Source of the DNA: Dipteris shenzhenensis
Taxonomy: Eukaryota > Polypodiophyta > Polypodiopsida > Gleicheniales
Assembly: GCA_047967505.1 (NCBI GenBank)
Contig: CM106538.1
Direction: 5' to 3' (one strand)
Length of the DNA stretch: 64,000 bases
A program made the translations under genes and the position numbers. Of the stretch, positions 58,243-64,000 are shown piece after piece (the first letter of the stretch is position 1; each line of letters begins with the position of its first letter). The notes beneath the pieces are model-generated. The model was given only the letters and a program-made list of their open reading frames with translations. It did not search any database and was not told the DNA's origin.

Positions 58243-58858
58243 TGTGGCAAACTTACATGCAATCTTCTACGTAGTTATTTAGAGGTGACCTTTTGTCACC
58301 TTGAGGTGCTCTTCTTCCCGGTCGGCTCGTGAGTCTTCCATGAGAGTCGGAGATACTAGCTCTTGGCTTCTCTACGTGACGTGATGCAGGGCGTTGATTG
58401 GTGGGGACTGCTGGTCATTGCCGATCCTTGGAGACAGTTTGGAGAGTCGTTCCATTCATATATCTACTGTGAGTAGATCCTGTGAGTAGATCGTAGCAGT
58501 GTGCTTCTTGTGTAGGAGCCCGACTGTGTGTCACCTTCTTGCTTTAGTATTGGTTTGTGTGACCCTTACTTGAGTGCTTGTGTAGAGCTGCTTGTGTAGC
58601 AGCTCTCCATCTTCATAGAGGGAAGGATACGGTTGTGTGTCGCCTTCCTTTTCAATAACCTTGCATGCGTGTGTGGCCATCAGATAGATATTGTAAACCT
58701 CCACAACAAGCCTCGTAGGGATGCGTGGAGGTCTCTAGTTTCATTTCAATTCAAGCAATATATATATTGAGAGATTTCCATACAAGTTTTACATTCACTG
58801 TGCCTCGATATTTTATGTGAGTTCAATAGCTTTGCATGTGAATTCTTTAAATCCTTCA
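58243..58858 (+). repeat. LTR (about 616 bp) before a primer site
   Basis: Candidate TG at 58243 and CA at 58858, with the primer site two bases later. A purine tract GGAGGGGA lies 10-20 bp before the left end, so this could be the 3' LTR of gypsy E, or the 5' LTR of copia F, which follows. The primer site and gag favour copia F. Confidence 0.6.
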
Positions 58859-58860
58859 AT

Positions 58861-58872
58861 TGGTATCAGAGC
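58861..58872 (+). other. Primer-binding site, copia F
   Basis: TGGTATCAGAGC. Confidence 0.9.
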
Positions 58873-59052
58873 ATCTAGGTTGAGAGGAGATCGCGAGGAG
58901 CATCTATGTCTATAAGAGTACTGCGTAGCCAATCGAGAGTTTATCCATTACCTGTAAAGAAGATCACGAAGCAAATGTGGTGCAACCAGAAGACGTTCAC
59001 CACTAGTTCTTTTAGCAGAAGCGTGTTTTCTTGATATTTTGAATTAGTAACT

Positions 59053-59723
59053 ATGGAGCATGAAAAAACTGGTGGAATACTTGTGACTTTCAATGGCAGG
59101 AACTTTCCCTCTTGGCAACCGTGCAGAAAAATTTGTGGGGTGTAGTTGTTGGGACAGAGGAGACCAAAGGAAAGGTCGCATGACGCTAACAAAATCCCAG
59201 CATGGGAGACAAAAATGAAAAAGCTATCGGCTATATGGGAAGAGCTTTGGGTTTTGATTATTTTCACCATATCGATGTGAAGCTAACAGCAGCTGAAAAT
59301 TGGCAAATCTTGGAGTCTCTCTTCGGTGTTCGACTAAGGCATTCAAAGGCTAATCTCAAGCAAGACTTATTTGATTTGCAGATGGATCAGTTAGAGTCAC
59401 TGGGAGCCAAAGTCTAAGATGAAGACAAGAAGGCAATCCTACTGAAGACTCTGCCAGTTGAGCAATTTGGCGAGATAGTGAAAATACTACGCCTTGACGA
59501 CACCATGGATTTTCTAGACTGTGTGGGCTTGCTTCTTAGTGAGGAGAAAAGATCAAATGCACTCATTTATGATTCAAGAGCATATGCAGTTTCCAACAAG
59601 AAGAAAGGTCGTGATACTCGTAAGTGTTCGTATTGTGGAAAGGATGGTCACGTAGAGAAATTTCGTTATACAAAGAAGCATGATGAACTTCTAAAATCAG
59701 AGAAGAACAAGACAAAGCATTAG
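59053..59723 (+). pseudogene. copia F gag remnant
   Basis: ATG at 59053 opens a TGGILVTFNGRNFPSWQ start, typical of copia gag (F-G-N-W word), then a frameshift. The 59202-59417 frame has ENWQILESLFGVRLRHSKAN and stops at 59415; the 59478-59723 frame carries a zinc knuckle CSYCGKDGHVEKF in which the last Cys is replaced by Phe. Nothing of protease or later domains follows; the next LTR begins near 59797. Confidence 0.82.
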
Positions 59724-59796
59724 CAGCAGAAATTAAAGAAGAGTCTACTATGTTGGTAGAAGTTGATCATTTCAAAGATCAAGACTGGGCCTTCTA

Positions 59797-60259
59797 TGTT
59801 ATGCTCTAGCCGAGATAGCATGACCTCGGATAGATCGGTGTTCATTTTTTCTTAGATGACCAATCTTTGTAATAGTTAATGTGCGTAATTGAAATGGTCA
59901 AGAGAAGTAACTGCCAAGGTCCTAGGTGAGGGTGGAATGGCATTGACTAGGTAGTTCTGAGTGCTAAGGCCTAGGTGCACCTAAATGTGTAGTAATGCCA
60001 AGGGACAAGTGGGTTTTAATGTGCCCCAAGAGAGGGGTAAAAAGGTGCACCAAGTGGAGAGGCTATAATGATGACATTTGGCAAGGAGAACTATCTAGGG
60101 AAATGAGGGTCTCATGGATAAGCATGAAAGAAATAACGAATTGATCTGACGATCTGCTATCCATGAGAATTGGCTGGGTGGAACAACAATAATGCCATCG
60201 CCCGTGAGCTGAGCTAATGTAGAAACAGAAAATCAGGCTAAAGAAAGTAGGGTATGACA
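59797..60259 (+). repeat. Probable 5' LTR of gypsy G
   Basis: Tentative TG at 59797 and CA at 60258-60259, followed two bases later by the primer site. No second copy in the window, so the left limit is a guess. Confidence 0.5.
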
Positions 60260-60261
60260 GT

Positions 60262-60273
60262 TGGTATCAGAGC
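60262..60273 (+). other. Primer-binding site, gypsy G
   Basis: TGGTATCAGAGC. Confidence 0.9.
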
Positions 60274-61054
60274 TCAAGGTAAGGGTAGCGACATGAGCGT
60301 CAAGCAGAGCGACGCGGGTCTATACAAACAGATCGATGGAAGCCCGTGAGGCGTTGACGAAGAGGAAAGCATCAATGGCGTTCCGGATTGTCAACGTGAA
60401 AGGCTAGTGGAGGTCCCGTAACGCGCTGAAATGCGATTGGCCTATGAATCATGGGCGCTAGACTATTGCGATGGAGGTCATCAAGGTTGACGATGTTTTC
60501 CCAAGCGGAGCTTGAGCGCAGGGGACGCAGCGCAGGTGGGCTACCGTGGCTTATGAAGCATTTAAATTAACGGACGGCTGAACTTGGGACAACGTAGCGG
60601 TTCGGTAGTCGACGGGAAAGAAAACCAGACGGGTTTTCTAAATTGAGATTGGAGCGCAGTTGGACGAGGATCGACGGAGAAGGGAGGCACGTGAAAATCT
60701 TGTTAGCGCAGGGTGGTTGTAGGTGGACTCGCAAACCGTGAGCTCGTTGTTGGAGCCTAGCTGCATCTAAGAGCCAAGTTGAGTCGCACCTACGAATAGC
60801 TGGAGCATAACATTAGTCAACAAGCCTGTTAGCAAAAATGGAGTACGTTGTGAACGACTGACGCTGAGCAGCCGGGATCGTTGCGAACATCCTTCGAAGA
60901 CAACCAGGGAGCATCTTTTCTTTTATATATACATATATTTCAGGTTTTCACTTTGCAGTAGTTGTTCTTGTACAAAAAGGGGTTTGGAAGTGCTGTACTT
61001 TTGGAGTTTTCCCGTGAGAAAAAAAAAAAAAAAACCATCTTCCATTGTGAAACT
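60274..61054 (+). other. Leader of gypsy G
   Basis: No coding seen. Ends with a 15-base A run (about 61020-61034) shortly before the gag ATG. Confidence 0.6.
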
Positions 61055-62231
61055 ATGGAGGCAGAAGGCCAGAATTCTAGGGTGAATCCTAGTGAGTCTA
61101 GAGTGCAGTCTACACAACAGATGTCACATCATGCAGCACCTACTCTGATTGGTAGGATTTCGACATTAGAAGATGCTTTACAGCAGATTATGAACCAGCA
61201 GCTTCAAGTGAATGCTGGTCAAAATGAGATTAGGGAGATGGTGCAAGCCTTGTCGGCTAGACCGTCTAGAATTGAGCAGAGCCAGAGCCCAGTATACATT
61301 CCTTAGAGCGCGCAAGGGTCAAAGTGCCTAATATCGCTAATTATAGACCGGAGAAGTACGCTGGTCGGATGACCGAGCGCAGCTCTGATGTGATCGAGGT
61401 TTGGTTACACAAGTGGGAAGAAGCCTTCGCCATTTGTGAAATTAGATCCGATCTAAAGAAAATCCGCGAGGCCACACACCTGTTTATTGAGGCAGCGGAC
61501 AGATGGTGGATAAAGCAACAGAAGGATCAAGTTGCTCCAACCACCTGGGAAGGGTTTAAAGCTGAATTCAAGAAACACTTTCTTCCACCTGATGAAGAAT
61601 CCCTAGCTTGGGATGCTTATAGAAATCTTCGTCAGAAGAATCTGTCAGTGGCAGAGTACACTGACAAATTCAGGGAATGTGTAATGAAAATAACAGACCC
61701 TCTCCCTATGTCGGTTCAGTTAAAGGACTATATTTATGGACTGAACGACAAGATCAAAATGGAAGTTCGGGCTAAATATGTGACTACATTAGATGAATCA
61801 ATTGCAGTAGCCCTGAACTATGAGGATGCCAGAGGCTGATCTGGTGGATTTGTGCAGGCAGGGACTCAGTATGAGCACCCGAGAAAAGGGGGATTTCAGA
61901 GGAAATGGATTTCAAAGACAAGTGTCTCGCAGCCAAGTGGCCAAACCAAGCAGGTGAAGCCGGTTGAGGGACCAGTAAAAACAAGTACCACCGTTGGGGT
62001 GAAAAGGAAAATAACTCCAATGGCAGCCCGGGCTTGGTCAAAGTCCTCGTTGACCCCTGAACAAAAAGAGAAAGCTAGAAAAGAAGGATTGTGCTTCGGC
62101 TGCCTTCAGCGACATCAGTGGAAGGATTGTCCACTGAATAAAGACCGTCGCACGGCTAATATGATAATATCTGAATGCGACGTGGAAATGCAGGAGAGTC
62201 CCAATGCGGAACATATGCAGATGCAGCTGGC
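61055..62231 (+). pseudogene. gypsy G gag remnant
   Basis: ATG at 61055. The first frame ends at TAG 61304-61306; a frameshift then leads into 61324-61839, a retrotransposon gag domain (NYRPEKYAGRM, WEGFKAEFKKHFLP, LSVAEYTDKFRE). A TGA at 61837 is followed by the same frame continuing from 61852. The zinc knuckle reads CFGCLQRHQWKDC, one residue shorter than the usual spacing between the second Cys and His. The gag would form the capsid-like particle in the cytoplasm if intact. Confidence 0.87.
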
Positions 62232-64000
62232 GGGACCTTCTCAGAGGTTAGTACCTTGTTTGTTATGTGTATCTGTTGCTAAGTTAGTGACGAGTGCACC
62301 TGATAACATCCTATCTAAGCCCGCAGCAACGGGGTATACAGCCTTCAATGATACGGAGTTAATTAAAATGAAAGGGCAAGTGGCCAGTCATGATGTCATT
62401 GTGTTGTTTGACTCGGCGTCAACTCACAATGTGATTAACTCCAAGCTCGTGAAGAGGCTGAAATTAAAGACAAGTCCATCTGACTATGCGTATACAGTCA
62501 AGATGGCAGATGGAAGTTAAACTGAAGTATGGGACCAAAGGGTTACCCAGTTGGAGCTTCGGATTCAGGACTATGCTGAGAAGCTTGATTTTGAAATGAC
62601 CAAGCTTGCTCATGCAGATATAGCTCTGGGTATGGCGTGGCATTCTAGGAAGAATCCAGCCATTGATTGGAAAAAGCACGTATATCAATTCAAGATGAAT
62701 GATGTGCTTTATGTCTTGCGAGGTGAAAAAGATATACCTCAGGGACCGTTGGTTTCCGTGATGGAAATCAGAAAGGCTCAAGTAGAGTTTTTATTTCTTT
62801 GCACAGCATCGGTAGAGCCGGTGGATGATTCTTCGGCTAGCACTGATGTTACGCAAAGTGGTGAGATGGCCAAGCTGGCTAATCTTATAACAGAGGAGTT
62901 CTCTGAATGTTTTAGGGATGAACTACCTTATGGGTTACCTCTAGAGCGGAAAATTCAACATAAGATTGAACTGATCCCTGGGGCAGAACCTGTAAATAGA
63001 CCTCCCTATAGAATGAGTTTTGCTGAAGAGGCGGAGGTGCGTAGACAACTGGAAGAATACCTCAAGTTGGGGCAGATTCAACCAAGTTTCTCACCTTTTG
63101 CTTCGCCAGTGATATTAAAGAAGAAAAAGGATGATACGTTTCGCCTCTGTATAGATTACAGAGCATTGAATAATATCACTGTTAAGCACAGGTATCCGAT
63201 GGCTCGGATTGATGATTTGCTAGATGCATTACATGGAGCCGTGATTTTCAGCAAGATAGATCTTAAGTGCGGCTACCATTAAATCCGGATTAGAGCCGAG
63301 GATGTGCATAAAACCGCTTTTAGAAGCAGGTTTGGTCATTATGAGTTTTTGGTAATGCCCTTTGGACTTACCAATGCTCCAGCGACCTTCGTCATGCTTA
63401 TGAACGATTTACTACATCTGTATATCGGAAAGTTCGTAGTACATTTTATTGACAACATCTTGATATTCAGTAAAAGTGTTACTGAGCATCGTGAACACTT
63501 AAGGATAGTGTTCAGTACTTTGAGGAAAGCCAGTCTTTATGTGAATAAGAAGAAAACTATACTATGTATGGTTAGGCTTGAATATTTAGGGTTCATAATT
63601 ACTCCACAGGGGGTAGAAATGGATCCGAAGAAAGTGGCTACGATACTAACTTGGCCAATCCCTCAGAGTCGTGATCATTCTTGGGATTTGTCCAGTTTTA
63701 TAGAAGGCATATCAAAGGATATTCCGGAATAGTATCGCCATTGACTGATCTGACCTCAGATAAAGTACCTTTTATTTGGGGACAGAATCAACAAGAAAGT
63801 TTTAACACCATAAAACAAGCTGTGGTCTCAGGACCGGTGTTAAAAATAGTTGATCCCCAGAAACCGTTGTTCCTAGAAACCGATGCAAGTGGCATTGCGG
63901 TAGGAGCAGTCCTCCTTCAAGAGGGAAGGCCAGTAGCCTTTGAAAGCAAGAAGCTTTCTCCCTCTCAAAGGAATTGGCGAACTCATGAATTGGAGTTGTA
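62232..64000 (+). pseudogene. gypsy G protease, RT and RNase H start (partial)
   Basis: Protease reads LFDSASTHNVI near 62407, with Ala in place of the Gly of the DSG motif. A TAA lies at 62518. RT from about 62930 has [23 protein letters not shown] and [10 protein letters not shown], a stop at 63280 where Gln is usual, then VMPFGLTNAPATF. The catalytic box reads FIDN (near 63450) instead of YIDD. A frameshift near 63675 leads into DPQKPLFLETDASGIAVGAV, the RNase H start, and HELEL at the window end. The number of lesions rules out activity. Confidence 0.88.

Larger units (their letters stand above)
60262..64000 (+). mobile_element. Ty3/gypsy element G, runs off the right edge
   Basis: Primer site, long leader, gag, protease, RT and the start of RNase H in gypsy order. 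The 3' half lies beyond the window. It carries several stops and altered catalytic residues. Confidence 0.9.

Overview
The window is nuclear DNA from a land plant. It is dominated by decayed retrotransposons and satellite or minisatellite DNA and holds one gene that looks intact, an intronless DYW-type pentatricopeptide repeat (PPR) gene at 36709-39453. Intronless PLS-DYW genes with this repeat style, in a very transposon-rich genome, are typical of ferns, lycophytes and bryophytes. A fern-like or lycophyte-like genome is my inference; nothing in the window fixes the species. I saw no tRNA, rRNA or CRISPR. Layout: (1) 1-2.1 kb, a broken coiled-coil protein gene on the minus strand. (2) 2.1-13.1 kb, two members of one Ty1/copia family (copia A and copia B) in tandem, both with decayed gag-pol and left-truncated 5' LTRs. 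(3) 13.1-20.2 kb, AT-rich noncoding DNA with microsatellites, minisatellites and small segmental duplications. (4) 20.2-28.6 kb, a satellite of about 11 units of 650-805 bp. Each unit carries one or two 92-bp hairpin modules, lies inside a larger palindrome, and has a TA/TATG/GT microsatellite spacer. (5) 28.6-29.4 kb, three more foldback hairpins, two of them with a core like that of the satellite. (6) 32.06-34.20 kb, a young small LTR element (249-bp LTRs, 5-bp target duplication) on the minus strand. (7) 36.7-39.5 kb, the PPR-DYW gene. (8) 40.7-64 kb, a pile of retroelement fragments: a copia LTR with PBS, a Ty3/gypsy copy with its gag-PR region deleted, a fairly well preserved copia element (copia D), two related LINEs on the minus strand, minus-strand LTR and gag fragments, a gypsy integrase fragment, a copia LTR plus gag fragment, and a gypsy element running off the right edge. 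The only part likely to serve the host is the PPR gene, whose product would be an organelle C-to-U RNA editing factor. All transposon genes seen carry stops, frameshifts or altered catalytic residues, so the elements are probably immobile unless helped in trans. The most unusual feature is the nested-palindrome satellite with its related stand-alone hairpins. The small LTR element and a short promoter motif shared by copia and gypsy LTRs come next. All element boundaries were found by eye, by comparing copies inside the window; those without a second copy are approximate.
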